Shown here: positions 52,520 to 63,022 of the stretch, one piece after another
Position numbering within the stretch: the stretch's first letter is position 1
Layout: every line of letters starts with the position of its first letter
DNA from: Pseudaquabacterium pictum
GTDB taxonomy: Bacteria; Pseudomonadota; Gammaproteobacteria; Burkholderiales; Burkholderiaceae_C
Length of the DNA: 64,000 bases
Assembly (NCBI RefSeq): GCF_005403045.1
Contig: NZ_BJCL01000001.1
Location: 124,001-188,000 of the forward strand
Direction: 5' to 3'
Position numbers and translations under genes: made by a program
Notes under the pieces: generated by a model
The model's database searches: none
What the model was told of the DNA's origin: nothing
What the model saw: only the letters and a program-made list of their open reading frames with translations

Positions 52520-55156
52520 TCAGCGCACCGGCGCCAGGGCGTCGAGCAGCTCGCTTTCGATCTGCAGCTGGGCGCGGGTCTGCTGCAGCGCCGGACCGTT
52601 GACCAGGAAGGTGTCCTCCACCCGCTCGCCCAGCGTGCTGACCTTGGCCAGCTGCAGGTTGATGCCGTGGCGCGCCAGCACGCGGGCGATGCCGTAGAGC
52701 AGGCCCGAGCGGTCGCTGGTGCTGACCGACAGCAGCCAGCGCTGGGCCCGCTCATCCGGCTGCAGCGACACCCGCGGCGTGACCGGGAAGGACTTGACCC
52801 GCCGCGACACCCGGCCGCGGCTGGGCTCGGGCAGCGGCGCGTCGCTGTCCATGGCCTGGGCCAGCTGGGTCTCCACCAGCGAGATCAGGTCGCGGTAGCC
52901 GCTCTGGTCATTCGCCTCGAACTGCGGGTGCACCACCTGGAAGGTGTCGAGTGCAAAGCCGGTGCGGCTGGTGTGCACCTTGGCATCCTGGATGGAGAAG
53001 CCGGCGCCGTCGAAGTAGCCGCAGATCCGCACGAAGAGATCAGGCCGGTCGGGCGCATGCACCAGCACCTGCAGGCCGTCGCCGATGGGGCTGGGGCGGG
53101 CGCACACCACCGCCTGCGGCGGGTCGAGGTGGCGCCACAGGGCGCGGGCGTGCCAGGCGATCTCGCTGGCGTCATGGCGGGCGAAGTAGCTCAGCTCCAG
53201 CGTCTTCCACAGCGGCACCTCGGTGCCGGGCAGGGCGCTGTGCAGGGCCAGGATCTGCCTCGCCTCCTGCTTGCGCGCTTCCAGGTCGGCGTCCAGGTTG
53301 GGCTTGGCGCCGCCCAGGGCCCGCAGCGTGCTGCGGTACAGGTCTTCCAGCAGCTTGGCCTTCCAGGCATTCCACACCTTGGGGCTGGTGCCGCGGATGT
53401 CGGCCACCGTCAGCAGGTACAGCGCGGTCAGCCGGCGCACGTCGCCCACCTTGTCGGCAAAGGCGCGGATCACGTCGGCGTCGGACAGGTCTTCCTTCTG
53501 CGCGGTGTGGCTCATCGTCAGGTGGTGCTTGACGAGGAACTCGGCCAGCGCGGTGTCTTCCTTGCCGATGCCGTGGTCGCGGCAGAAACGGCGCACCTCC
53601 ACCGTGCCCAGCAGGCTGTGATCGCCGCCGCGGCCCTTGGCCACGTCGTGGAACAGCGCGGCCACGTACAGCAGCCAGGGCTTGTCCCATTCGCTGGCCA
53701 GCTGGCTGCAGAACGGGTACTCGTGCGCATGCTCGGGGATGAAGAAGCGCCGCATGTTGCGCAGCACCATCAGGATGTGCTGGTCCACGGTGTAGACGTG
53801 GAACAGGTCGTGCTGCATGCGTCCGACGATGCGGCGGAACACCCACAGGTAGCGGCCCAGCACCGAGGTCTGGTTGAGCAGCCGGAAGGCATGCGTGGTG
53901 CCGGTGGGCTGCCGCAGGATGTCCATGAACAGCTCGCGGTTCATCGGATCGTGCCGGAAGCTGCTGTCCATCACCTCGCGGGCGTTGTACAGCGCGCGCA
54001 GGGTGCGGGCCGACAGGCCCTTGATGCCCGGCGTCTGCTGGAAGACGAGGAAGGTCTCCAGGATGGCGTGCGGATTCTCCAGGTACAGGTTGTCCTCGGC
54101 CACCTCCAGCATGCCGGCGCGGTCGAGGAAGCGGGCATTGATCTGCCGCATCGGCGCGGCCTCGCTGCCGTTGATGCGCTCCTCGATGTTGAGCATCAGG
54201 ATCTGGTTGAGCTGGGTCACCGCCTTGGCCGCCCAGTAGTAGCGGTGCATCAGCACTTCCGACGAGCGCTGCACCTTGCTGCTGGTGTAGCCGAAGCTCT
54301 CGGCCACGGCAGTCTGCAGGTCGAAGACCAGCCGGTCTTCGCGCCGGCCGGCCACCGCATGCAGGCGGGCGCGGATCAGCTTCAGCAGCCCCTCGTTGCG
54401 CTGCAGCTGCTTCACCTCGAACGGCGTGATCAGGCCGTTGGCCGCCAGCTCGGCCCAGCTGCGGCCCAGGCCGGCGGCACGGGCCACCCACATCACCACC
54501 TGCAGGTCGCGCAGGCCGCCGGGGCTTTCCTTGCAGTTCGGTTCTAGCGCGTAGGGCGTGTTGTCGAACTTGGTGTGGCGCTGGTGCATCTCCAGCGTCT
54601 TGGCGCGCAGGAAGGCCTTGGGGTCCATCAGCGCGGCGGTTTCGCGCTGGAACTGGGTGTTGAGCTTGCGTGCGCCGCAGACCAGGCGGCTCTCCAGCAG
54701 CGAGGTCTGCACCGTCTGGTCTGCGCGGGCTTCCAGCACGCATTCGGCCACGTTGCGCACCGACGAGCCGATCTCCAGCCCGATGTCCCAGCAGGCGGTG
54801 ATGAAGGACTCCACCGTGTCCTTCAGCGGGCTGCCGGTCAGCACCGAGGCGTCGTCGGGCAGCAGCAGCAGCACGTCCACATCGCTGTGCGGCAGCAGCT
54901 CGCCGCGGCCATAGCCGCCCACGGCCAGCAGCGCCGCATTGGCGGGCAGGCCGCATTGCTGCCACAGCTCGGCCAGCGTGGCATCGACATGCCGGGTCAG
55001 CGCCTTGATCAGGCGGGTGGCGGCCGGGGCGGTGGCCCGGGCCTGCATGAAGTGGTCGATCAGCGCCCGCTTGCCTTCACGGAAGCGCGCCCGCAGGGCA
55101 GGCAGGTCTAGCGGCGGTGTGGGGGGTGGCAAGGCCACCGGGTCTCGCGGGTTCAC
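52520..55156 (-). CDS. glnD: [Protein-PII] uridylyltransferase / uridylyl-removing enzyme
   Basis: An 878-residue nitrogen sensor that uridylylates PII proteins when glutamine is low and reverses this when it is high. The nucleotidyltransferase motif is GGYGRGELLPHSDVD (about 80-95), the HD hydrolase site includes ALFHDVAKGRGGDHS (about 450), and two C-terminal ACT domains bind glutamine. It is full length. It starts 18 bases after map on the same strand, the usual betaproteobacterial arrangement. Confidence 0.97.
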   Translation of the reverse strand: MNPRDPVALPPPTPPLDLPALRARFREGKRALIDHFMQARATAPAATRLIKALTRHVDATLAELWQQCGLPANAALLAVGGYGRGELLPHSDVDVLLLLPDDASVLTGSPLKDTVESFITACWDIGLEIGSSVRNVAECVLEARADQTVQTSLLESRLVCGARKLNTQFQRETAALMDPKAFLRAKTLEMHQRHTKFDNTPYALEPNCKESPGGLRDLQVVMWVARAAGLGRSWAELAANGLITPFEVKQLQRNEGLLKLIRARLHAVAGRREDRLVFDLQTAVAESFGYTSSKVQRSSEVLMHRYYWAAKAVTQLNQILMLNIEERINGSEAAPMRQINARFLDRAGMLEVAEDNLYLENPHAILETFLVFQQTPGIKGLSARTLRALYNAREVMDSSFRHDPMNRELFMDILRQPTGTTHAFRLLNQTSVLGRYLWVFRRIVGRMQHDLFHVYTVDQHILMVLRNMRRFFIPEHAHEYPFCSQLASEWDKPWLLYVAALFHDVAKGRGGDHSLLGTVEVRRFCRDHGIGKEDTALAEFLVKHHLTMSHTAQKEDLSDADVIRAFADKVGDVRRLTALYLLTVADIRGTSPKVWNAWKAKLLEDLYRSTLRALGGAKPNLDADLEARKQEARQILALHSALPGTEVPLWKTLELSYFARHDASEIAWHARALWRHLDPPQAVVCARPSPIGDGLQVLVHAPDRPDLFVRICGYFDGAGFSIQDAKVHTSRTGFALDTFQVVHPQFEANDQSGYRDLISLVETQLAQAMDSDAPLPEPSRGRVSRRVKSFPVTPRVSLQPDERAQRWLLSVSTSDRSGLLYGIARVLARHGINLQLAKVSTLGERVEDTFLVNGPALQQTRAQLQIESELLDALAPVR

Positions 55157-55174
55157 GCGCCGGGCAGCCTGGGG

Positions 55175-56008
55175 TCAGGCGGCGCTGGTGACGTTGGCGG
55201 CCACCGGCGTGACGAAGGCCGGCGGCGGCGGCGAGCCGGCCGACAGCGTCAGCACCTCGTAGCCGGTCTCGGTGACCAGCACGGTGTGCTCCCACTGGGC
55301 CGACAGCGAGCGGTCCTTGGTGACGATGGTCCAGCCGTCGCCCAGCTCGCGGATCTCGCGGCGGCCGGCGTTGATCATCGGCTCGATGGTGAAGATCATG
55401 CCGGCCACCAGCTCTTCCAGCGTGCCGGGGCGGCCGTAGTGCAGCACCTGCGGCTCTTCATGGAACTTGCTGCCGATGCCGTGGCCGCAGAACTCGCGCA
55501 CGATGGAGAAGCCCTGGTGCTCGGCGAAGGTCTGGATCGCATGGCCGATGTCGCCCAGGCGGGCGCCCGGCTTGACCTTGGCAATGCCCTTCCACATCGC
55601 GTCATAGGTGATGGCGCACAGCCGCCTGGCGGCGATGCTGCCGTCGCCCACCACGAACATGCGGCTGGTGTCGCCGTGCCAGCCGTCCTTGATGACGGTG
55701 ACGTCGATGTTGACGATGTCGCCGTTCTTCAGCGGCTTGTCGTTCGGGATGCCGTGGCAGACCTGGTGGTTGACCGAGGTGCAGATCGACTTGGGGTAGG
55801 GCACGTAGCCGGGCGGGGCGTAGTTCAGCGGCGCCGGGATGCCGCCCTGCACATGGACGATGTGGTCGTGGGCCAGCTTGTCCAGCGCCTCGGTGGTGAT
55901 GCCGGGCACGACGTGGGGGGTCAGCATGTCCAGCACTTCCGAGGCCAGCCGGCCGGCGGTGCGCATGCCGGCGATCTCGGCGGGGGTGGTCTTGAGGGTG
56001 ATGGCCAT
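55175..56008 (-). CDS. map: Methionine aminopeptidase type I
   Basis: A 277-residue dinuclear metallopeptidase that removes initiator methionine in the cytoplasm. Metal ligands are D102, D113, H176, E209 and E240, with H85 (CHGIP) binding substrate. Length slightly exceeds the usual 264, the extra residues being a Pro/Ala tail. The start at 56008 gives the family N-terminus; longer frames are not used. Confidence 0.96.
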   Translation of the reverse strand: MAITLKTTPAEIAGMRTAGRLASEVLDMLTPHVVPGITTEALDKLAHDHIVHVQGGIPAPLNYAPPGYVPYPKSICTSVNHQVCHGIPNDKPLKNGDIVNIDVTVIKDGWHGDTSRMFVVGDGSIAARRLCAITYDAMWKGIAKVKPGARLGDIGHAIQTFAEHQGFSIVREFCGHGIGSKFHEEPQVLHYGRPGTLEELVAGMIFTIEPMINAGRREIRELGDGWTIVTKDRSLSAQWEHTVLVTETGYEVLTLSAGSPPPPAFVTPVAANVTSAA

Positions 56009-56123
56009 CCGGGAATTATCCCACCGCCACTTAGAATGCCGGGTTTTCACGGGCATGGGCCCGCCAGGGCCCCAGCGCGCGGCACTGCGGTGTTCCCACA
56101 CCCGGCAACTCCACCGGTCCGCC

Positions 56124-59100
56124 ATGCCGCAAGCTCCCCTGAACGCCGTCCAGCCCCTGTGTTTCGAGGGCGGCAACGCGCTCTCGGCCTTCCGTGCCCA
56201 GGCCCTGCTGCCACAGCTGCAGGCGGTGTGCGAGCGCATCACCGGCGTGGTGGCCCGCCATGTGCACTGGGTGCTGCCCGAACCTGGCCAGGCCCTGGAC
56301 ACCGACAAGCTGGCCGGCCTGCTGCGCTACGGCGATGCCTACACCGGCGGCGATGACGGCACCCTGGTGCTGGTGATGCCGCGCCTGGGCACGCTGTCGC
56401 CCTGGGCCAGCAAGGCCACCGACATCGCCCGCAACTGCGGCCTGGTGCTGCACCGGGTGGAGCGGGTGACCGAATTCCGCCTGCAGCTGAAGAAGCCGCT
56501 GCTGGGCAGCGCCAAGCCGCTGTCGGCCGACGACCTGCAGGCCTGCGCCGCACTGCTGCACGACCGCATGACCGAGAGTGTGGCCTTCAGCCGCGATGGC
56601 GCGCGCCATCTGTTCGATGCGCGCGCCGCCGAGCCGCTGGCCCATGTGGACGTGCTGGGCGCCGGCCCGAACGGGGGCAGGGCGGCGCTGGTGGCCGCAA
56701 ACACCACATTCGGCCTGGCGCTGAGCGCCGACGAGATCGACTACCTGGTCGACGCCTTCACCACGTTGGGCCGCAACCCCAGCGACGTGGAGCTGATGAT
56801 GTTCGCCCAGGCCAACAGCGAGCATTGCCGCCACAAGATCTTCAACGCCGACTTCAGCATCGACGGCGCCCTTCAGCCGCTGAGCATGTTCGGCATGATC
56901 CGCAACACCGAGAAGCTGAACCCGCAGCACAGCGTGGTGGCCTACAGCGACAACTCGGCGGTGATGGAGGGCGGGCCGGTGCAGCGCTGGCTGCCGCAGG
57001 GGTTCACGAACGCCCCGGCCTATGGCCCGCGCGAGGAAATCGCCCACGTGCTGATGAAGGTGGAGACCCACAACCACCCCACGGCCATCAGCCCGTTCCC
57101 GGGCGCGGCCACCGGCGCCGGCGGCGAGATCCGCGACGAAGGCGCCACCGGCCGCGGCGCCCGGCCCAAGGCGGGGCTGACCGGCTTCTCGGTCGGCCAC
57201 CTGCACCTGCCCGGCCTGGCCGAGCCCTGGGAGGCGCACCCGGTCGGTAAGCCGTCGCACATCGCCAGTGCGCTGCAGATCATGGTCGACGGCCCGCTGG
57301 GCGGCGCGGCCTTCAACAACGAGTTCGGCCGGCCCAACCTGGCGGGCTACTTCCGCGTCTTCGAGCAGCCGGTGGCCGGCGTGCAGCGCGGTTACCACAA
57401 GCCCATCATGATCGCCGGCGGCCTGGGCACGATCAGCGCCGGCCAGACCCACAAGCGCCCGTTCGGCGCCGGCACCCTGCTGGTGCAACTGGGCGGGCCG
57501 GGCATGCGCATCGGCATGGGCGGCGGCGCGGCCAGCAGCATGGCCGCCGGCACCAACACCGCGGCGCTGGATTTCGATAGCGTCCAGCGCGGCAACCCCG
57601 AGATCCAGCGCCGGGCGCAGGAGGTCATCAACCACTGCTGGGCGCTGGGCGAGGGCAATCCCATCCTGGCCATCCACGATGTGGGCGCCGGCGGCATCAG
57701 CAATGCCTTTCCCGAACTGGTGGACGGCGCCGGCAAGGGCGCCACCTTCGATCTGCGGAAAGTGCCGCTGGAGGAGACCGGCCTGGCGCCGAAGGAAATC
57801 TGGTGCAACGAGAGCCAGGAGCGCTACACCCTGGCTGTCGACCCTGACCTGCTGCCGCTGTTTGAACAGATGTGCGCCCGCGAGCGCTGCCCCTTCGCGG
57901 TGGTGGGCGTGGCCACCGATGCGCCCGACCTGGTGCTGGAAGACGGCCCCGGCGGCGAGCGGGTGATCGACATGCCGATGCAGGTGCTGCTGGGCAAGCC
58001 GCCCAAGATGCACCGCGATGTGCAGCGTGTGGTCCGGTCAGAGAAGCCGCTCGATCTCACCGGCGTCAAGCTGGAAGACGTGGCCTTCAGCGTGCTGCGC
58101 CACCCCACGGTGGCCAGCAAGCGCTTCCTGATCACCATCGGCGACCGCACCGTGGGCGGCCTGAGCCACCGTGACCCGATGGTCGGCCCCTGGCAGGTGC
58201 CGGTGGCCGATTGCGCGGTGACCCTGGCCGACTACGCCGGCTTCCGCGGCGAGGTCATGGCCATGGGCGAGCGCACGCCGCTGGCGGCTCTGCACGCCCC
58301 GGCCAGCGGCCGCATGGCGGTGGCCGAGGCCATCACCAACCTGCTGGCCGCGCCGATCAGCCTGCCGCGCGTCAAGCTCAGCGCCAACTGGATGGCCGCC
58401 TGCGGCGAGCCGGGCGAAGATGCTGCGCTGTACGACACGGTGAAGGCCGTGGGCATGAACCTATGCCCGGCCCTGGGCATCGGCATCCCGGTGGGCAAGG
58501 ACAGCCTGTCGATGCGCACCAAGTGGCACGACGATGGCGTCGACAAGCAGGTGACCGCGCCGGTCAGCCTGATCATCACCGCCTTCGCCACGCTGGACGA
58601 TGTGCGCGGCACGCTGACGCCGCAACTGCAGCCCGGCGACACCACGCTGATCCTCGTCGACCTGGGCAGCGGCCAGAACCGCATGGCCGGCAGCATGCTG
58701 GCGCAGGTGACCGGCCAGTTCGGTGATGTGGTGCCGGATGTGGACGATCCGGCGCAGCTGAAGGCTCTGGTGGCCGCCATCAACCAGCTGCGCAGCGAAG
58801 GCAAGCTGCTGGCCTACCACGACCGCAGCGACGGCGGCCTCTGGGCGGCGGCCTGCGAGATGGCCTTTGCCGGCCAGCTGGGCCTGAGCCTGAATGTCGA
58901 CCTGCTGGTGACCGAGGGCGACGGCATCACCGACAGCCGCGCCGAGATGGGCGATTCCAAGAACTGGGCCACCCAGATCAGCGCCCGCCGCAACGAGCTG
59001 ACGCTGAAGGCCTTGTTCAACGAGGAACTGGGCGTGCTGATCCAGGTGCCGCGCGCCGAGCGCGACGCGGTGATGGGCGTGCTGCGCACCCATGGCCTGT

Positions 59101-60131
59101 CACGCCACAGCCATGTGGTGGGCAAGCCCAACGACCGGGGCGTGGTGGAGGTCTGGCGCGATGCCAAGCTGCAGTTCAGCGCCCCGCTGCGCGATCTGCA
59201 GCAGGCCTGGGATGCGGTGAGCTGGCAGATCGCCCGCCTGCGCGACAACCCGGCCTGCGCCGATGCCGAGCATGCCGCCGCCGGCGCGGTGGGCGACCCG
59301 GGGCTGCACCAGCACCTCACGTTTGATGTGGCCGCCAACCCGGCCGCGCCGTTCCTGCAGCGGGCGAAGCCCAAGGTGGCCATCCTGCGCGAGCAGGGCG
59401 TCAACTCGCATGTCGAGATGAGCTATGCGATGGCCGAGGCCGGCTTCGAGGCCTTCGACGTGCACATGACCGATCTGCAGTCGGGCAGGGCACGGCTGGA
59501 CCAGTTCCAGGCCCTGGTGGCCTGCGGCGGCTTCAGCTACGGCGACACCCTGGGCGCCGGCGAGGGCTGGGCCCGCAGCATCCTGTTCAACCCCGCGCTG
59601 GCCGAGCAGTTCGCCGCCTTCTTCCAGCGGCCCGACACCCTGGCCCTGGGCGTGTGCAACGGCTGCCAGATGATGGCCGCACTCGCCTCCATCATCCCCG
59701 GCACCGCCGCCTGGCCGCGCTTCACCCGCAACAAGAGCGAGCAGTTCGAGGCCCGGCTGAGCCTGGTGGAGGTGCTGGACAGCCCGTCGCTGTTCTTCAC
59801 CGGCATGGCCGGCAGCCGGCTGCCGATCGCGGTGGCCCATGGCGAGGGTTTCGCCGATTTCTCCCAGCGGGGCAACGCCCAGCAGGTGCGCCCGGCGATG
59901 CGCTTCGTCGACCACCACGGTGCGGCCACCGAGGCCTACCCGTTCAACCCGAACGGCAGCCCGGGCGGCCTGACCTCGGTCACCACCGACGACGGCCGCT
60001 TCACCGTGCTGATGCCGCACCCCGAGCGGGTGTTCCGCAACGCCCAGATGAGCTTTGCGGCTGGCGGCGACGTGTCGGCCCGCAGCCCCTGGATGCGGAT
60101 GTTCCAGAACGCGCGCCGCGCCCTGGGCTGA
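56124..60131 (+). CDS. purL: Phosphoribosylformylglycinamidine synthase, single-chain PurL
   Basis: A 1335-residue FGAM synthase for purine synthesis. It has an N-terminal PurS-like part, two synthetase halves ([58 protein letters not shown]) and a C-terminal glutaminase with C1178 in GVCNGCQMM and the His/Glu of the MPHPERVFR end. It converts FGAR, glutamine and ATP to FGAM. It is complete and divergent from map across 115 bases. Confidence 0.97.
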   Translation: MPQAPLNAVQPLCFEGGNALSAFRAQALLPQLQAVCERITGVVARHVHWVLPEPGQALDTDKLAGLLRYGDAYTGGDDGTLVLVMPRLGTLSPWASKATDIARNCGLVLHRVERVTEFRLQLKKPLLGSAKPLSADDLQACAALLHDRMTESVAFSRDGARHLFDARAAEPLAHVDVLGAGPNGGRAALVAANTTFGLALSADEIDYLVDAFTTLGRNPSDVELMMFAQANSEHCRHKIFNADFSIDGALQPLSMFGMIRNTEKLNPQHSVVAYSDNSAVMEGGPVQRWLPQGFTNAPAYGPREEIAHVLMKVETHNHPTAISPFPGAATGAGGEIRDEGATGRGARPKAGLTGFSVGHLHLPGLAEPWEAHPVGKPSHIASALQIMVDGPLGGAAFNNEFGRPNLAGYFRVFEQPVAGVQRGYHKPIMIAGGLGTISAGQTHKRPFGAGTLLVQLGGPGMRIGMGGGAASSMAAGTNTAALDFDSVQRGNPEIQRRAQEVINHCWALGEGNPILAIHDVGAGGISNAFPELVDGAGKGATFDLRKVPLEETGLAPKEIWCNESQERYTLAVDPDLLPLFEQMCARERCPFAVVGVATDAPDLVLEDGPGGERVIDMPMQVLLGKPPKMHRDVQRVVRSEKPLDLTGVKLEDVAFSVLRHPTVASKRFLITIGDRTVGGLSHRDPMVGPWQVPVADCAVTLADYAGFRGEVMAMGERTPLAALHAPASGRMAVAEAITNLLAAPISLPRVKLSANWMAACGEPGEDAALYDTVKAVGMNLCPALGIGIPVGKDSLSMRTKWHDDGVDKQVTAPVSLIITAFATLDDVRGTLTPQLQPGDTTLILVDLGSGQNRMAGSMLAQVTGQFGDVVPDVDDPAQLKALVAAINQLRSEGKLLAYHDRSDGGLWAAACEMAFAGQLGLSLNVDLLVTEGDGITDSRAEMGDSKNWATQISARRNELTLKALFNEELGVLIQVPRAERDAVMGVLRTHGLSRHSHVVGKPNDRGVVEVWRDAKLQFSAPLRDLQQAWDAVSWQIARLRDNPACADAEHAAAGAVGDPGLHQHLTFDVAANPAAPFLQRAKPKVAILREQGVNSHVEMSYAMAEAGFEAFDVHMTDLQSGRARLDQFQALVACGGFSYGDTLGAGEGWARSILFNPALAEQFAAFFQRPDTLALGVCNGCQMMAALASIIPGTAAWPRFTRNKSEQFEARLSLVEVLDSPSLFFTGMAGSRLPIAVAHGEGFADFSQRGNAQQVRPAMRFVDHHGAATEAYPFNPNGSPGGLTSVTTDDGRFTVLMPHPERVFRNAQMSFAAGGDVSARSPWMRMFQNARRALG

Positions 60132-60244
60132 ACGGCCGGCCGGCCGCAGTGGAAGCAGCCGGCGGAACCACCGCAGTTCGGTCGATCAGGCGGCCGGCCG
60201 CTGCCTAGCATGCAGGGTTTCCACCCTGTCTGCGGGGAGCATCC

Positions 60245-60793
60245 ATGCTGGGTCTCGTGTTCACCGAATTCGTCGAGCTGGTCGAGGAGAAGTTCTCGCC
60301 GGAGACGGCGGATGCCGTGCTGACCGAGGTGGCGTCACCCCACGGCGGGGCCTACACCGCGGTGGGCAACTACCCGCATGAAGAGATGGTGGCCATGGTG
60401 GGCGCACTGTCGCGCCACACCGGCGTGCCCGCGGGGGATCTGGTCAAGACCTTCGGCGGCCACCTGTTGCACAAGTTCGCGGCCGCCCATGGCGACATGT
60501 TCGCCCGCCAGGCCAACCTGTTCGACTTCGTGGCGTCGATCCATGGCGAGATCCATGTCGAGGTGCACAAGCTCTACGACCAGGCCACGCTGCCACGCTT
60601 TGCCGTGCTGCGCCGGGATGCGCAGACGCTGCACCTGCTCTACCAGTCGCCCCGCCGGATGGAGCAGCTGGCCCAGGGGCTGCTGGAGCAGGCGGCCGTG
60701 CACTACGGCGAGCCCTGCGACATCCGCCATGCGCCGTATGACGGCCCCGAGGGCCCGGGCGTGCTGTTCACGCTGGTCAAGCGCCTGTCTTGA
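60245..60793 (+). CDS. H-NOX (heme nitric oxide/oxygen binding) sensor
   Basis: A 182-residue H-NOX protein that binds NO through ferrous heme. Proximal ligand H104 lies in IHGEIHVEVHKLYDQATLPR, and Y133, S135 and R137 form the heme-propionate YxSxR motif (LLYQSPRRM). The gene overlaps the downstream GGDEF-EAL gene by four bases, the usual genetic coupling to a c-di-GMP enzyme or kinase. It should link NO to c-di-GMP level. No distal-pocket tyrosine typical of O2-binding members is evident, favouring NO specificity. Confidence 0.93.
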   Translation: MLGLVFTEFVELVEEKFSPETADAVLTEVASPHGGAYTAVGNYPHEEMVAMVGALSRHTGVPAGDLVKTFGGHLLHKFAAAHGDMFARQANLFDFVASIHGEIHVEVHKLYDQATLPRFAVLRRDAQTLHLLYQSPRRMEQLAQGLLEQAAVHYGEPCDIRHAPYDGPEGPGVLFTLVKRLS

Positions 60794-62997
60794 ACTTCGC
60801 CGAGCCTCCGAACGGCGTGCCCGGCGGTGAGCCTGCCGCACCCGACCCGGCGGCCGCTGCAGCCCTGGCGCAGCGCCGGCTGGAGCGTGAGCGCCAGGCG
60901 CGCAAGGCCGCCGAGCAGTTGCTGAACGAGAAGAGCCGCGCGCTGTTCTCGGCGCTGCAGGACGCCAAGCGGTCCGAGCGGCGGCTGAACCTGGCCCTGT
61001 GGGCCACCGGCGAAGGCATCTGGGAATGGGAGCCGGCGGCCGGCACGGTGACCATCAGCGGCCTGGTGCTGGGTGGCACGCCGCTGCCCGATGGCCCGGT
61101 GACCATGGCCGCACTGCTGGCGCGGGTGCACCCGGCCGATGCCGACGCCGTGCGCGACGCGCTGGAACAGCATGCCGCCGGTGATGCCACGCCGATCGAC
61201 CTGCAGTTCCGCGTGTCGCCGACACCGACGCCAGGCGCGGCCTGGTGCTGGCTGCGGGCGCGGGGCCGGGCGCTGCAGCGCGATGCGCAGCAGCGCGCCC
61301 TGCAGGTCACCGGCACCATCCGCGATGTGTCGGCCCAGCATGACGCGGAACAGCTGGCGCAGATGCTGGCGCATGCCTTTGCCAGCACCATGGACGCCCT
61401 GGTGGTGCTGGACACCGGCTGGACGGTGGTGCAGGGCAATGCCGCCGCGGCGGCCCTGCTCGGCTGTGCCAACGTGGCGATGGACGGGCAGGACCTGTCG
61501 CAGCTGCTGCAATTCAGGCCGGCACTGGCCCGGCCCCGGCCCTGGCGCGGCGAGGCCAGCCTGCGTGCTGCGGCCGACCCGGCCGGCGCCGACCCCGCGC
61601 CGGTGTTCGAGGTGGCGATCACCCGGATCGCCAGCCTGCGCGGCCAGGCGCCGCAGCATCTGGTGGCGCTGCGGGACGTGAGCGAGCAGCGCCGTGCCGA
61701 GCTGGCCCTGCAGCGCATGGCGCTGTTCGACACGCTCACCGGGCTGGCCAACCGCGCATCGATCAACCAGCATCTGTCCGACCGGCTGGCCAAGCCCGAC
61801 GCGCAGCCGTTCTCGCTGATGTTCATCGACCTGGACGGGTTCAAGGGCGTCAACGACTCGTTCGGCCACCGTGCTGGCGACCAGCTGCTGCAGCAGGCCT
61901 CCGAGCGGCTGCGCCAGGTGCTGCCGGATGCATTCATCGGCCGCTGGGGCGGCGATGAATTCGTGGTGGCCCTGCCTGATGGTGCCGACGACTACCTGCT
62001 GCGCGAAAGCGCCCAGCTGATCATCGCCACGCTGGGCCAGCCCTTCCTGGTGGACAGCCACCGCCTGTCGGTCACGCCCAGCATCGGTGCCGTCAACCAC
62101 CCCGAGCACGGGCGTGATGCGCAACTGCTGCTGCGCCGCGCCGATGCCGCGATGTACGGCGCCAAGTCACAGGGCCGCAACTGCCTGGTGCTGTATGCGC
62201 CGCAGATGGACGACGGCGTGGAGCGCCGCAGCCGGCTGCAGGGTCTGATCCGCGCCGATGCCGAGCGCAATGCCTTCCAGTTCGTGGTGCAGCCCATGGT
62301 GGACAGCCAGGGCCGCAGCACCGGGGCCGAGCTGCTGATGCGCTGGACCACGGCCGAGTTCGGCCCGGTGTCGCCGGCCGAGTTCATCCCGATCGCCGAG
62401 CAGATCGGCGTGATCCCGCTGATGGGCCGCCATGCGCTGCATGCCGCTGCCCGCATCGCCCGGGCGGTGGGCGACCTGGGCAGCGCGGCCACGGTGGCCG
62501 TCAACCTGAGCCCGCGCCAGCTGTTGCGCCCCGACCTGGAGCGCACCGTGCTGCATGCCTGCGAGCACCACGGCATCCAGCCGGCGCAGCTGGAGCTGGA
62601 GATGACCGAGTCGGCCCTGGTGTCGGACATTGCCATCGTGGCCCGCCTGCTGGCGCGGCTGCGGCGGCATGGCTTCCGGTTGTCGCTGGACGACTTCGGC
62701 ACCGGCTACTCGTCGCTGAGCCACCTGCGCGACCTGCCGTTCCACAAGGTGAAGATCGACCGCAGCTTCGTCTGCGACCTGGACCGCTCGCAGGCGTCGC
62801 GGGTGATGCTGCAGGGCGTGGTGCACCTGTGCAGCAACCTGGGCCTGGTGACCGTGGCCGAAGGGGTGGAGACCGAGGCGCAGTTCCACGCCCTGCGCAG
62901 CATGGGCGTGGACGAGTTCCAGGGCTATCTGTTCGCCCGTCCGCAGGACCACACCGATTGGCTGACCATGCTGCAGCAGCAAGCCGTGCGGCGCTGA
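60790..62997 (+). CDS. Bifunctional GGDEF-EAL c-di-GMP protein coupled to H-NOX
   Basis: A 735-residue cytoplasmic protein starting at TTG 60790, overlapping the H-NOX stop as TTGA. A charged coiled coil (about 25-70) is followed by two PAS-like regions (about 70-200 and 200-310), then an intact GGDEF (387-391, [10 protein letters not shown]) without the RxxD inhibitory site (VLPD instead), and an EAL domain whose signature is ELL (514-516) but with [15 protein letters not shown] and [10 protein letters not shown] intact. Both activities are plausible. The upstream H-NOX probably regulates it by direct contact. Confidence 0.93.
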   Translation: MNFAEPPNGVPGGEPAAPDPAAAAALAQRRLERERQARKAAEQLLNEKSRALFSALQDAKRSERRLNLALWATGEGIWEWEPAAGTVTISGLVLGGTPLPDGPVTMAALLARVHPADADAVRDALEQHAAGDATPIDLQFRVSPTPTPGAAWCWLRARGRALQRDAQQRALQVTGTIRDVSAQHDAEQLAQMLAHAFASTMDALVVLDTGWTVVQGNAAAAALLGCANVAMDGQDLSQLLQFRPALARPRPWRGEASLRAAADPAGADPAPVFEVAITRIASLRGQAPQHLVALRDVSEQRRAELALQRMALFDTLTGLANRASINQHLSDRLAKPDAQPFSLMFIDLDGFKGVNDSFGHRAGDQLLQQASERLRQVLPDAFIGRWGGDEFVVALPDGADDYLLRESAQLIIATLGQPFLVDSHRLSVTPSIGAVNHPEHGRDAQLLLRRADAAMYGAKSQGRNCLVLYAPQMDDGVERRSRLQGLIRADAERNAFQFVVQPMVDSQGRSTGAELLMRWTTAEFGPVSPAEFIPIAEQIGVIPLMGRHALHAAARIARAVGDLGSAATVAVNLSPRQLLRPDLERTVLHACEHHGIQPAQLELEMTESALVSDIAIVARLLARLRRHGFRLSLDDFGTGYSSLSHLRDLPFHKVKIDRSFVCDLDRSQASRVMLQGVVHLCSNLGLVTVAEGVETEAQFHALRSMGVDEFQGYLFARPQDHTDWLTMLQQQAVRR

Positions 62998-63022
62998 CCG
63001 CCGGTGGATGCGGCGCCTGCTG

